A program made the position numbers and the translations under genes. Shown one piece after another: positions 26,947 through 34,561 of a stretch of 64,000 bases of DNA (its first letter is position 1; every line of letters begins with the position of its first letter). The DNA comes from Dokdonella sp. (GTDB lineage: Bacteria; Pseudomonadota; Gammaproteobacteria; Xanthomonadales; Rhodanobacteraceae). The notes beneath the pieces are model-generated. The model saw only the letters and a program-made list of their open reading frames with translations. It did no database searches and had not been told where the DNA came from. The stretch covers positions 226,904 through 290,903 of the forward strand of contig JADJQH010000004.1 in assembly GCA_016712865.1 (NCBI GenBank). Direction: 5' to 3'.

Positions 26947-27504
26947 ATGCAACGGCGGGATCTGCTGAGGTGGGTCGTCACAGTCATGGGCTTGCTTGGC
27001 ATTGGCTTGGCCACAATACCCTTCTTCCGCTCTATGTCGCCCTCCTCTTCCATCAAAGCCAATGCCAAGTTTGTCGTTGACCTGTCCGATCTTCGACCCG
27101 GCGTGCTCAAGATCGTGGAAACTCCAGTTGGACCGGTGTTCATCCTGCGCCCAAATGCCGAACAACTCCGCTCTATCGCAAGCCTTGATGCGCATGTCTG
27201 GCATCCCGAGCAGATTGCCTATTCGAAAGAGGTGGATGCGTTCATCTACTGGGGCATAAGCACCCGGTTCGGTTGTGAGCTTCTGGAGAAGAAGGCACCA
27301 CGATCAATCCTAACTGAGTTTTATGACAGTGGAACATGGCTGGGCGGATACTGGGATCCGGCTTGCGAAGTCAGTTACGACTATGCCGGACGGGCCATCA
27401 AGAACGGCGAATTCACCTTCAACGGATACAACATGGAGTATCCGAATCTCGACGTGCCGAGATTCAAGCGGCATGGTGACAAACTGATTATCTTCAGGTT
27501 GTGA
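26947..27504 (+). CDS. Rieske-fold protein lacking all Fe-S ligands
   Basis: About 185 aa. The N-terminus MQRRDLLRWVVTVMGLLGIG is an Arg-pair plus transmembrane anchor as in the iron-sulfur subunit of cytochrome bc1. KFVVDLSDLRPG and GPVFILRPNAEQLR match the same subunit. In the cluster-binding loops the family motif GxCTHLGC reads GISTRFGC, and GGxFCPCHGSxYDxSGR reads GGYWDPACEVSYDYAGR. So the two Cys and two His ligands are Ser, Asp, Arg and Glu, while the two disulphide cysteines remain. It cannot hold a normal [2Fe-2S] cluster. ATG 26926 is an alternative start. It precedes two small genes in the same direction. Confidence 0.8.
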   Translation: MQRRDLLRWVVTVMGLLGIGLATIPFFRSMSPSSSIKANAKFVVDLSDLRPGVLKIVETPVGPVFILRPNAEQLRSIASLDAHVWHPEQIAYSKEVDAFIYWGISTRFGCELLEKKAPRSILTEFYDSGTWLGGYWDPACEVSYDYAGRAIKNGEFTFNGYNMEYPNLDVPRFKRHGDKLIIFRL

Positions 27505-27546
27505 GCAAGTCGTGGGAATGACAGCGATATTCAAAAAGGAATCACG

Positions 27547-27960
27547 ATGAGACAAATTGCCAAAGGAGCCTTTGATGTCCATCTGCGACCCTTGCCATTC
27601 GAGGGCGCGGAGCCGGAATGGAAGCTCGGGCGCATGTCCATCGACAAGCAGTTCAGCGGCGATCTGGTCGCAACGAGCCAGGGCCAGATGCTCAGCGCGA
27701 TGACCGATACCGCTGGATCCGCGGGCTATGTGGCGATTGAGCGGGTTTCCGGTGTGCTGAATGGAAAACAGGGCACGTTTGTTCTCCAGCACAACGGGTT
27801 CATGAATCGCGGAGTGCCGGCACTCTCGGTTGCGGTCATTCCGGATTCGGGGACCGGGGAGCTTGAAGGACTGGAAGGTGATTTCAAGATCATCATCGAG
27901 GGCGGTAAGCATCGCTACGAGTTCAGCTATGGTCTGCCGCATGGCAAGGCTCCGCGGTGA
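27547..27960 (+). CDS. DUF3224 domain protein
   Basis: A 137-aa protein matching DUF3224, a small beta-barrel family of unknown function. Features: KGAFDVHLRPLPFEGAEPEW, the FSGDLVATSQGQML strand with MDTAGSAGYVAIER-like continuation, GKQGTFVLQHNGFMNRG and GTGELEGLEGDFKIIIEGGK near the end. The start ATG has AAGGA seven bases upstream. The stop overlaps the GTG start of the next gene (GTGA), so these two are translationally coupled. Confidence 0.88.
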   Translation: MRQIAKGAFDVHLRPLPFEGAEPEWKLGRMSIDKQFSGDLVATSQGQMLSAMTDTAGSAGYVAIERVSGVLNGKQGTFVLQHNGFMNRGVPALSVAVIPDSGTGELEGLEGDFKIIIEGGKHRYEFSYGLPHGKAPR

Positions 27961-28397
27961 AGCGTATCGAACCCACGTTGGGTGACATCGACGAAGTTCT
28001 CCAAGCCGACGCTTCTGGCGGGCGCTCGCTCACGCGGACCCCGGAAAGCGCTTCAGATCGAGTCTGGATCACTTTTGCGAGCCTGCTCACATTGCTCAGT
28101 GTCATCACGCCGTATGCGCTGCTGCATAGCGGAAGAATCGGTAACGCGGTTGGCGAAAGTGCTTCGATTCTGGTTCCGAAATCCCTGGTGCTCGGAGGAA
28201 TCGCCATATTGTGGTCGATCTATCTTTTGGGCATCGTCGCTTTGTTCAGCCGCAGCTTCACAAGGGGTGTCCTGTCCTTGCTGCTGCCCGGACACTGGTT
28301 CTTTGCCTTGCCCAGGGAGGGACTGTGGCTGTCCTTCGTCGGATTTACCTATCTTGGGTTTGCCTTTTGTGTGCTTGGTGCGCTGCATCTTGCCTGA
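27957..28397 (+). CDS. Polytopic membrane protein of unknown function (146 aa)
   Basis: GTG start at 27957 within the DUF3224 stop. A polar N-terminal ~35 residues (MKRIEPTLGDIDEVLQADAS) is followed by about four hydrophobic segments (ITFASLLTLLSVITPYALL, SLVLGGIAILWSIYLLGIVA, VLSLLLPGHWFFALP, FVGFTYLGFAFCVLGALHLA). No family recognised. Third gene of the Rieske-like/DUF3224 group, so it may provide a membrane partner for one of them. Confidence 0.7.
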   Translation: MKRIEPTLGDIDEVLQADASGGRSLTRTPESASDRVWITFASLLTLLSVITPYALLHSGRIGNAVGESASILVPKSLVLGGIAILWSIYLLGIVALFSRSFTRGVLSLLLPGHWFFALPREGLWLSFVGFTYLGFAFCVLGALHLA

Positions 28398-28433
28398 TAT
28401 TTCCGCATTGGGACTGCTCCAATGCCGACTGGT

Positions 28434-28685
28434 CTAGCCCGCATTATTCATGAACGTCGCAGGAAAACGCCCGTGAGCTTGATGACGCAATGCAATCTGG
28501 CAATTCGCAAATTCAATAAGGTGTTCGATGCGTTTTCCTGCTGGCACGGCCCTCGCGGGTCTTTTGTCCCAAGCGCTGCGTTGCTTGTCGCCCCAATGGA
28601 ACCACCATTGCGGCTCCGCGCGCCTTGCGCTTGGGGCAAAATCCTCCGCGATCTTCCGCGCCCGTTCATGAATAATGCGGGCTAG
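28434..28685. mobile_element. Family D palindromic element (252 bp), copy 1
   Basis: Ends are CTAGCCCGCATTATTCATGA and its exact reverse complement, giving 23-bp perfect inverted terminal repeats that both finish in CTAG. The interior has no credible gene and includes short palindromes (GGCACGGCCCTCGCGGGTC; CGCCTTGCGCTTGGGGC). A second, composite copy is at 29737-30090. It is MITE-like, placed between the membrane protein gene and the PEBP gene. Confidence 0.85.
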
Positions 28686-28830
28686 GCAGACTCTGCAGGT
28701 GCATAGATTCGCATCTTCGGCCGGAAACGCAGTTCACACGGCAGCACGATGCACCTTACAGTGCGCATGCGGCGCGTTTGCCGTCATTGGCCAACGTTGA
28801 AGGTGAACCGCTTCAGGAGGGGGAACAGCT

Positions 28831-29463
28831 ATGTACATCCGCAGCAAAAGCTTTCACGACATGCAACCGATCCCGGCCGAGTTTGCCTTCGGCAAGCCGG
28901 GGCCGAATGGCGAGCCCTGCGTGTTTTCCGACAACCGCAATCCGCACCTGATCTGGGGCGACGTGCCGGAGGGTACCCGTTCCTTCGTGCTGACCTGCAT
29001 CGATTCCGATGTGCCGACGGTTGGCGATGACGTCAACCAACCCGGTCGTCGCGTGCGCGCAGACCTGCCGCGCGGCGAGTTCGTGCACTGGTTGATGATC
29101 GACATTCCCGCCGAGTTCCGTGAGCTGGGCGAAGGCGCCTGTGCGGAAGGTGTAGTGGCGCGCGGCAAGCAGTCGCCGCACGGTCCACCGGGATCCCGCC
29201 AGGGCGTGAACGACTACACGGGATGGTTTGCCGGTGATGCCGACATGAAGGGCGAATACCTTGGCTACGATGGCCCGTGTCAACCCTGGAATGATGATCG
29301 CCTGCATCACTACCACTTTCGTGTGCATGCGCTGGATTGCGCATCGCTCGGGCTGGAGGGTCGCATCGACATCACCGCCGTGCGCAAGGCGATGCAGGGC
29401 CACGAGCTCGGCTCGGCGGAAGTGGTCGGCACCTACACATTGAATGCCGCGCTGCGGCGATAG
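28831..29463 (+). CDS. YbhB/YbcL family PEBP (Raf kinase inhibitor-like) protein
   Basis: A 210-aa member of the phosphatidylethanolamine-binding protein family. Visible: SDNRNPHLIWGDVPEGTRSF (the conserved NPHLxW region), CIDSDVP, the GEFVHWLMIDIPAE strand with the conserved HW, GVNDYTGWF and HHYHFRVHALD. Bacterial members are cytoplasmic or periplasmic and of unclear function; here no signal peptide is seen. Strong Shine-Dalgarno AGGAGGGGG before ATG 28831. Flanked on both sides by mobile palindromic elements. Confidence 0.9.
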   Translation: MYIRSKSFHDMQPIPAEFAFGKPGPNGEPCVFSDNRNPHLIWGDVPEGTRSFVLTCIDSDVPTVGDDVNQPGRRVRADLPRGEFVHWLMIDIPAEFRELGEGACAEGVVARGKQSPHGPPGSRQGVNDYTGWFAGDADMKGEYLGYDGPCQPWNDDRLHHYHFRVHALDCASLGLEGRIDITAVRKAMQGHELGSAEVVGTYTLNAALRR

Positions 29464-29475
29464 GACTTGTTTCCC

Positions 29476-29595
29476 CAAGGGAAACTCTGAACAAGTACGG
29501 AACTCATTCGTCGCGAGCAAGCTCGCTCCCACAAAATCAAGCAATGGTGGGAGCGAGCTTGCTCGAGACAACACTTGTTAAGGCCTTCCTCAAGG
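29476..29595. mobile_element. Family B palindromic element, copy near 29.5 kb
   Basis: Starts AAGGGAAACTCTGAACAAGT and ends CTTGTTAAGGCCTTCCTCAA, enclosing the two facing GGGAGCGAGCTTGCTCG hairpins. It begins about 12 bp after the PEBP stop codon, another case of this family sitting at a gene 3' end. Confidence 0.8.
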
Positions 29596-29736
29596 CAACA
29601 CGGATCAAATCGTCTTTCCGGCAAACGCCGGGATCCATCTTGATTTCAACGGCAAGTTTGTAAAGCCCAAATGAATTCCGTCTTGCGCCGGAATGACGGC
29701 AGCAGCAAATTGTTGGGCGTTGCCTTGGACAGGCTC

Positions 29737-30090
29737 CTAGCCCGCATTATTCATGAACGTCGCGGGAAAACGGTCGAAGCCCAGGTGTGACAACGTATTA
29801 CGACGATCAATGGATTCAACAGTGTGTACGCCTGAGTGTCCCGAGTGACCCCGAAAATCATCATTCCGAGAAGGCAAGCGTCTGGTGAGAAATGTCTGCC
29901 GCGAACATCCACGCCCGCTCATGAATAGTGCCGGTTGAAGCCTGGTGGATGCGCTGCGCTTATCCACCCTACAACGGTGGAAAGGGCTTTCGTAGGGTGG
30001 ATAAGCGCAGCGCATCCACCGGTTATGGAGTGTGGAACAGAAGAATTCCTCCGCGATCATCCGCGCCCGCTCATGAATAAAGCGGGCTAG
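29737..30090. mobile_element. Family D element, composite copy with nested repeat
   Basis: Left end CTAGCCCGCATTATTCATGA at 29737, right end TCATGAATAAAGCGGGCTAG at 30090. An internal right-end-like half (GCCCGCTCATGAATAGTGCC) near 29920 suggests a second insertion or duplication. Between about 29940 and 30022 sits an inverted pair of GTAGGGTGGATAAGCGCAGC hairpins, another known-looking REP type also present singly at 34500. The right CTAG is shared with the family C element that follows. Confidence 0.75.
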
Positions 30091-30254
30091 GAGCCTGCGC
30101 GGCAGAAGCCATCCGGCTGCAACGCCGCTGCCATCGATTGATTGGGTCAATCGTCAGGGTTGCATAGTGCCCGCTATGCGCACCTTCCGATTGATCCACT
30201 GAATCGCGTCAGCGTCGTTTCGCTTCGAATTCATTCTGCCGCGCAGGCTCCTAG
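30087..30254. mobile_element. Family C palindromic element (168 bp), copy 2, overlapping the uppP stop
   Basis: Begins CTAGGAGCCTGCGCGGCAGA and ends TTCTGCCGCGCAGGCTCCTAG-type (positions 30234-30254). It is exactly the same length as copy 1 (16883-17050) and inverted relative to it. The final CTAG at 30251-30254 contains the TAG stop codon of the minus-strand uppP gene. Confidence 0.85.
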
Positions 30255-31036
30255 CGCGGCATCAGCAGCAGCAAGGCCAGCCCGAACACGATGCGGTACC
30301 AGGCAAACGCATTGAAGGTGTGCGTACGGATATAGCCGAGCAGCCATTTCACGACGACGAAGGCGGTGACGGTCGAGGCAGCAAATCCGATCGCAATGGC
30401 CAGCCAATCCTCATGCACGCCCGGCTGGTTCAACTGCTTGAGGATCTCGTAACCGCTGGCCGCAAACATGGTCGGAATGCCGACCAGGAAGGCAAACTCG
30501 GTCGCTGCCGGACGATCATTGGTGCCGGCCAGCATGGCGGTGAAAATGGTGGCAGCCGAGCGCGAAGTGCCGGGAAAGATGGCGGCCACGATCTGCGCAA
30601 GCCCGACCAGGATGGCCACGGTCCAGGTGATGCGCGTGCTCGGCGGACGCTTCGCGCTCCAGTGCTCGGCGGCGAAGATCCAGAAGCCGCCGACCACCAG
30701 GGCAATGGCGATCGGCCACACTTGGTCCGGCAGGGAAAAGCCCAGTTTGGCCACCAGCAGGCCCAGCACGGCAGTGATCAGGAACGACAGCAGCAGCTTC
30801 AGCAGGTAATCCCGGTTGTCCGCGTCACGCCAACCGGTGGCCAGTTGCCAAAGCCGCTTCCAGTAAATGAGCGTCACCGCGAGGATGGCGCCGGCCTGGA
30901 TCACGATGTTGAAGGCATCCGAGCGCGCGCCCAGCCAGTGTTGGGCAATCAGGAGATGCCCGGTGCTGGAAATCGGCAGGAATTCGGTGATGCCCTCGAT
31001 GATGCCGAGCAGGATGACGTTGACGAGATCGGGCAT
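30251..31036 (-). CDS. uppP: Undecaprenyl-diphosphatase UppP (BacA)
   Basis: A 261-aa polytopic inner-membrane enzyme that dephosphorylates undecaprenyl diphosphate to recycle the lipid carrier of peptidoglycan synthesis; it also confers bacitracin tolerance. Signature motifs: IIEGITEFLPISSTGHLLIA near residue 12 and FPGTSRSAATI near 155. About eight hydrophobic segments. ATG 31036 begins the conserved MPDLVNVILLGIIEG; the frame stays open upstream without homology. The TAG stop is contained in the end of a mobile element. Confidence 0.95.
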   Translation of the reverse strand: MPDLVNVILLGIIEGITEFLPISSTGHLLIAQHWLGARSDAFNIVIQAGAILAVTLIYWKRLWQLATGWRDADNRDYLLKLLLSFLITAVLGLLVAKLGFSLPDQVWPIAIALVVGGFWIFAAEHWSAKRPPSTRITWTVAILVGLAQIVAAIFPGTSRSAATIFTAMLAGTNDRPAATEFAFLVGIPTMFAASGYEILKQLNQPGVHEDWLAIAIGFAASTVTAFVVVKWLLGYIRTHTFNAFAWYRIVFGLALLLLMPR

Positions 31037-31436
31037 GCGCGGTTCCGGGCGGGCAAAGATGCAAGCATAATGAAAAGCACACGAGGAATGCGTCACGGAT
31101 CAACTGGGACTTCTTCTGTGCAGTTCGCCCCTGATTGTCGAAAGCGATGGAGCACCCTCAGCGGTTGAAAGATCCTGTCCCGTGGGCCGACTGCCTCTGG
31201 CCAGGAATGTTCACCGATGCATTGCCGCGGTGGGGATGTCGGGATGTCATGTCATCCTGCGCGAAGTCGCAGGATCCACTCGCGCTTCGGCGGTTGCTTG
31301 GCATGGATGCTGCGACTGCGCTTTGCTGCGCGCAGCATGACAATTTCGAGGCGCCGAAATTTGTCGGGGTGTTAGCGCCAGCGGGGGCATGTGTGATGCA
31401 AACGAAAACCGCAAGGCATTGTCTTCCTGAGCAGGC
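31037..31436. other. Intergenic region with one palindrome
   Basis: No credible gene in 400 bp between the divergent uppP and TPR-sulfotransferase genes. At 31254-31275 there is a hairpin ATCCTGCG/CGCAGGAT around CGAAGT, another short REP-like palindrome. Confidence 0.6.
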
Positions 31437-33071
31437 ATGAGAGTGAGTCCGTCATTGTTCCCCACCGCGCTTGCCCGACTCGCCCAGGACGCCACCCTTC
31501 CTGTCGAACAGGTAGAGCGCCTGCGCGCCGGGACAGCAACGGTGGAGGAGTGGTGCAACGCGGGCGAAAAGCTGCTGGGCATCGACCCGCGCCTGGCGCG
31601 TGCCCTGCTCGAGCGCGCCGCACAGCTGCAGCCGAACATCCCCAATGTGCACTACCTGCTCGGCAACGCGCTGCGCATGCTGGGCCAGGCGCAGGTGGCG
31701 GAAGCCTCGTTGCGCAAGGCTATTGCATTGCGTCCCGCGCATGCGGACGCCAGCCTGTCGCTGGCCTTCCTGTTGCGTGAGCAGGGTCGCATGCAGGCGC
31801 TGGCCGACGTCATGCTGGACTTGTGGCGAAACGAACCGCGCAGCCTGGATTCCGACCGGCGCACGCTGGCCTTTCTTTGCGAGTGCGGACGATTCGGCGA
31901 GGCGCGGCAGATCCTGCCAGCCATGCTGGAGGCGCATCCGCACGAGGCCGAGTTGTTGCGCAGGGCCGGTGAAATCGCGTTGGTGCTGGGACACTTCGAT
32001 GCGGCACGCGATCATCTGAACGCAAGCCTGGACCGTGATCCGCGCCAGGCCTCGGCGTGGTTGCGCTTGGCCCACACGCATCGTTTTGCGTCGGAGCAGG
32101 AGCCCGACCTGATCCGCCTGCGCCAAGCGGCGACGCGTGTCGATCTGGGCGCCGACGCGCAATCCGCCGTCGGCTTTGCGCTGGGCAAGGCACTGGATGA
32201 TCTTGATCAGATCGAGGAAGCCAGCCGCGTGCTGGGCGAAGCCAACGCACGCTGGCGCGCAAGCCATCCGTGGAACGCGGCGCCATTTCTTGCGCAGGTG
32301 GATCAGCCGCCGCAACCGTCACGAGCAGAAAGCGCGGAGCCGGCACACTCCGCGAGCGCGCTGTTCATCGTCGGCTTGCCGCGCGCGGGCACCACGCTGC
32401 TGGAAACCTTGCTGTGCCGCGATCCTGCGCTGCGCAGTCGCGGCGAACTGAACTGGATCGACGCACTGGCGCGCAAGCTGGGGCCACAGCCGAGCACGGC
32501 CATGCTGCGATCCGCGGGCGAGTTCTATCTGGCCCAACTGCGCCAGGATGATGCCCCGGCTTCGATCTACATCGACAAGAATCCGCTCAACTTCCGTTAC
32601 CTCGGACTGGTTGCGGCGATGTTGCCGCGCGCCCGCGTCATCCATTGTCGTCGCGACATTCGCGCCACCGCGCTTTCCCTGTGGAGCCAGCACTTCGCCC
32701 ATGAATCCATGGCCTGGAGCTATTCCTTCGAGGACATCGCAAGGTTTGCGCATGGCTACCAACAGTTGATGGCGCATTGGTTGGCAACCGCGCCGCTGCC
32801 CATCCATGAGCTGGACTACGAATCGCTGGCGCGCGAACCCGAATCGGTGATTGCTGGCGTGCGCAACTTTCTCGATCTTGGGGCAGACGAGAGTCCGTCA
32901 ACTTCGAAGTCCGCTGCTGCGATTGCCACGGCCAGTGTCTGGCAGGCGCGCCAGCAGGTACACACGCGCTCGATCGAACGCTGGCGACGTTATGAGCCGT
33001 TCCTGCCGCAACTCGCCGACATGCAGGCTGTCGTGTCACCTTCTCCCGCTGGCGTACCCAAAAGGGCATGA
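31437..33071 (+). CDS. TPR-sulfotransferase fusion protein
   Basis: 544 aa. Residues ~50-270 are TPR repeats (VHYLLGNALRMLGQAQVAEA, ASLRKAIALRPAHADASLSL). The C-terminal half is a P-loop sulfotransferase: the PAPS-binding FIVGLPRAGTTLLETLL at about 310, the 3'-phosphate motif HCRRDIRATALSLWSQHF at about 405, and PIHELDYESLAREPESVI near 460. It should transfer a sulfonyl group from PAPS to an unknown protein or metabolite. The last ~11 residues (SPSPAGVPKRA) and the stop are translated from a CTCCCGCTGGCG-type repeat, so the original C-terminus may have been replaced. Confidence 0.87.
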   Translation: MRVSPSLFPTALARLAQDATLPVEQVERLRAGTATVEEWCNAGEKLLGIDPRLARALLERAAQLQPNIPNVHYLLGNALRMLGQAQVAEASLRKAIALRPAHADASLSLAFLLREQGRMQALADVMLDLWRNEPRSLDSDRRTLAFLCECGRFGEARQILPAMLEAHPHEAELLRRAGEIALVLGHFDAARDHLNASLDRDPRQASAWLRLAHTHRFASEQEPDLIRLRQAATRVDLGADAQSAVGFALGKALDDLDQIEEASRVLGEANARWRASHPWNAAPFLAQVDQPPQPSRAESAEPAHSASALFIVGLPRAGTTLLETLLCRDPALRSRGELNWIDALARKLGPQPSTAMLRSAGEFYLAQLRQDDAPASIYIDKNPLNFRYLGLVAAMLPRARVIHCRRDIRATALSLWSQHFAHESMAWSYSFEDIARFAHGYQQLMAHWLATAPLPIHELDYESLAREPESVIAGVRNFLDLGADESPSTSKSAAAIATASVWQARQQVHTRSIERWRRYEPFLPQLADMQAVVSPSPAGVPKRA

Positions 33072-33364
33072 AGGAGAGGGCTGGGGTGAGGGTGGTAGCG
33101 CAGTCATCTCAAGCCATCGTGTGTCGCGATTTTCTCCGGATGATTCTCCAAAAGTAGTGGCGTAGCCCGAATGAGGCGCTGCGCAATCGGGGATGGGTTT
33201 CGCTCTTGGCCGCTCGAAGAATGCGCGGAAGTTGGCATGTGTCCGTTCATGGTTCCCTTCGACAAGCTCAGGACAGGCTCTGGCTCACCTCGAACGGAGC
33301 CGTAGGTCGGTTCAAGCAGCGCAGCTGCGGAACCGACATGCGCAAGGCTCCTGGCGTGATCGAT
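33041..33364. repeat. Intergenic repeats, families F and E and a GTAG hairpin
   Basis: Family F (CCTTCTCCCGCTGGCG facing AGGAGAGGGCTGGGGTGAGG) at 33041-33097 overlaps the end of the sulfotransferase gene. A family E palindrome (CCGTTCATGG facing CTCGAACGG, with TTCGACAAGCTCAGGACAGG inside) is at about 33243-33297. GTAGGTCGGTTC facing GGAACCGAC at 33302-33336 is a further GTAG-type hairpin. No gene. Confidence 0.7.
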
Positions 33365-34462
33365 TCAAAACAACTCGCCTTGTGCCGTTGGCTTGCGCGG
33401 GGCAACGAATCGCGTGCAATCCAGATCCAGTTGCCGCGAGCGGCCCAGCCCATGCTTGCGGCAGGCCAAGGCAAATCGCTGGGCGATGATTTCTGCATAA
33501 GCGCCTTCACCGCGCATGCGTGAACCAAAGCGAGCATCGTTTTCCTTGCCGCCACGCATTTGCCGGATCAGGCTCATCACGTGTTCGGCACGTTGCGGCA
33601 CGTGGATTTCCAGCCATTCGCGGAACAGGTCCTTCAATTCATGTGGCAGGCGCAACATCGCGTAACCGGCGATGTTGGCACCGGACTCGGCCGCCTGCTT
33701 CAGCACTTCTTCGATGTGCATGTCGGTGACCGCCGGAATCACCGGCGCGACCAGCACGCCGCAAGGCACGCCGGCGGCATTGAGCGTGGCAATTGCCTGC
33801 ATGCGCCGATGCGGTGCACTGGCGCGCGGTTCCAGTGAGCTGGCCAAATGGTTGTCCAGCGCATTGATGGAAACGAACACCTGCACCAGACGCTGTTCGG
33901 CCATCGGCGCAAGCAGGTCGATGTCGCGCTCGACCAGCGCGTTTTTGGTCAGGATGGTCAGCGGATGCCTGCACTCGGCCAGCACCTCGATGATCGATCG
34001 GGTGATGCGGTACTCGCGTTCGATCGGCTGATAGCAATCCGTGTTGGCACCCAGGGTGATCGGGCTCACCACGTGTCCGGGCTTGCGCAGTTCCTCGCGC
34101 AGCAGTTCGGCGGCATTGGTCTTGGCAAACAGGCGTGTCTCGAAATCCAGTCCCGGCGACAGGTTCAGGTACGAATGACTCGGCCGCGCATAGCAGTAGT
34201 TGCAACCGTGTTCGCAGCCGCGATACGGATTGATCGAAAGACTGAAGGGAAGATCCGGCGACTCGTTGTGGCTGAGGATGGAGCGCCCCTGCTCAACGCG
34301 CACCTGGGTGGCTGGCCGATGAACGCCTTCATCATCGCGATGCCAGCCATCGTCCTCGATGGATTTTGCCAACGCCTCGAAGCGGCCTTCGCGATTGCTG
34401 GCCGCACCGCGCCCCTTGATGCGTTGCGGGCGATTGAGATCGGTTGGATCCTGATCGTGCAT
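33365..34462 (-). CDS. PA0069-family radical SAM protein
   Basis: 365 aa. The SAM/[4Fe-4S] motif is GCEHGCNYCYARPSH (CX3CX2C) at about residues 82-96, followed by SYLNLSPGLDFETRLFAKTN, ITLGANTDCYQPIEREYRIT and VFVSINALDN. This matches the PA0069 group of radical SAM proteins related to the spore photoproduct lyase family; the reaction is unknown. Usual length for the group. It lies downstream of the cyanophycin operon in the same direction but is separated by about 100 bp containing a repeat, so it is probably a separate unit. Confidence 0.9.
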   Translation of the reverse strand: MHDQDPTDLNRPQRIKGRGAASNREGRFEALAKSIEDDGWHRDDEGVHRPATQVRVEQGRSILSHNESPDLPFSLSINPYRGCEHGCNYCYARPSHSYLNLSPGLDFETRLFAKTNAAELLREELRKPGHVVSPITLGANTDCYQPIEREYRITRSIIEVLAECRHPLTILTKNALVERDIDLLAPMAEQRLVQVFVSINALDNHLASSLEPRASAPHRRMQAIATLNAAGVPCGVLVAPVIPAVTDMHIEEVLKQAAESGANIAGYAMLRLPHELKDLFREWLEIHVPQRAEHVMSLIRQMRGGKENDARFGSRMRGEGAYAEIIAQRFALACRKHGLGRSRQLDLDCTRFVAPRKPTAQGELF

Positions 34463-34498
34463 GCGCCGAGTATGCGCCGAAGCGGGCGATTTGCCCTT

Positions 34499-34530
34499 CG
34501 TAGGGTGGATAAGCGCAGCGCATCCACCAT
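34499..34530 (+). repeat. GTAGGGTGG-type REP hairpin
   Basis: GTAGGGTGGATAAGCGCAGC with its complementary arm GCGCATCCACC: one copy, in the gap between the radical SAM gene and the operon end. The same unit occurs as an inverted pair inside the family D element near 29.95-30.02 kb. Confidence 0.7.
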
Positions 34531-34561
34531 GAATCCACCGGCGAGCGCACGCCTGGGCAAT

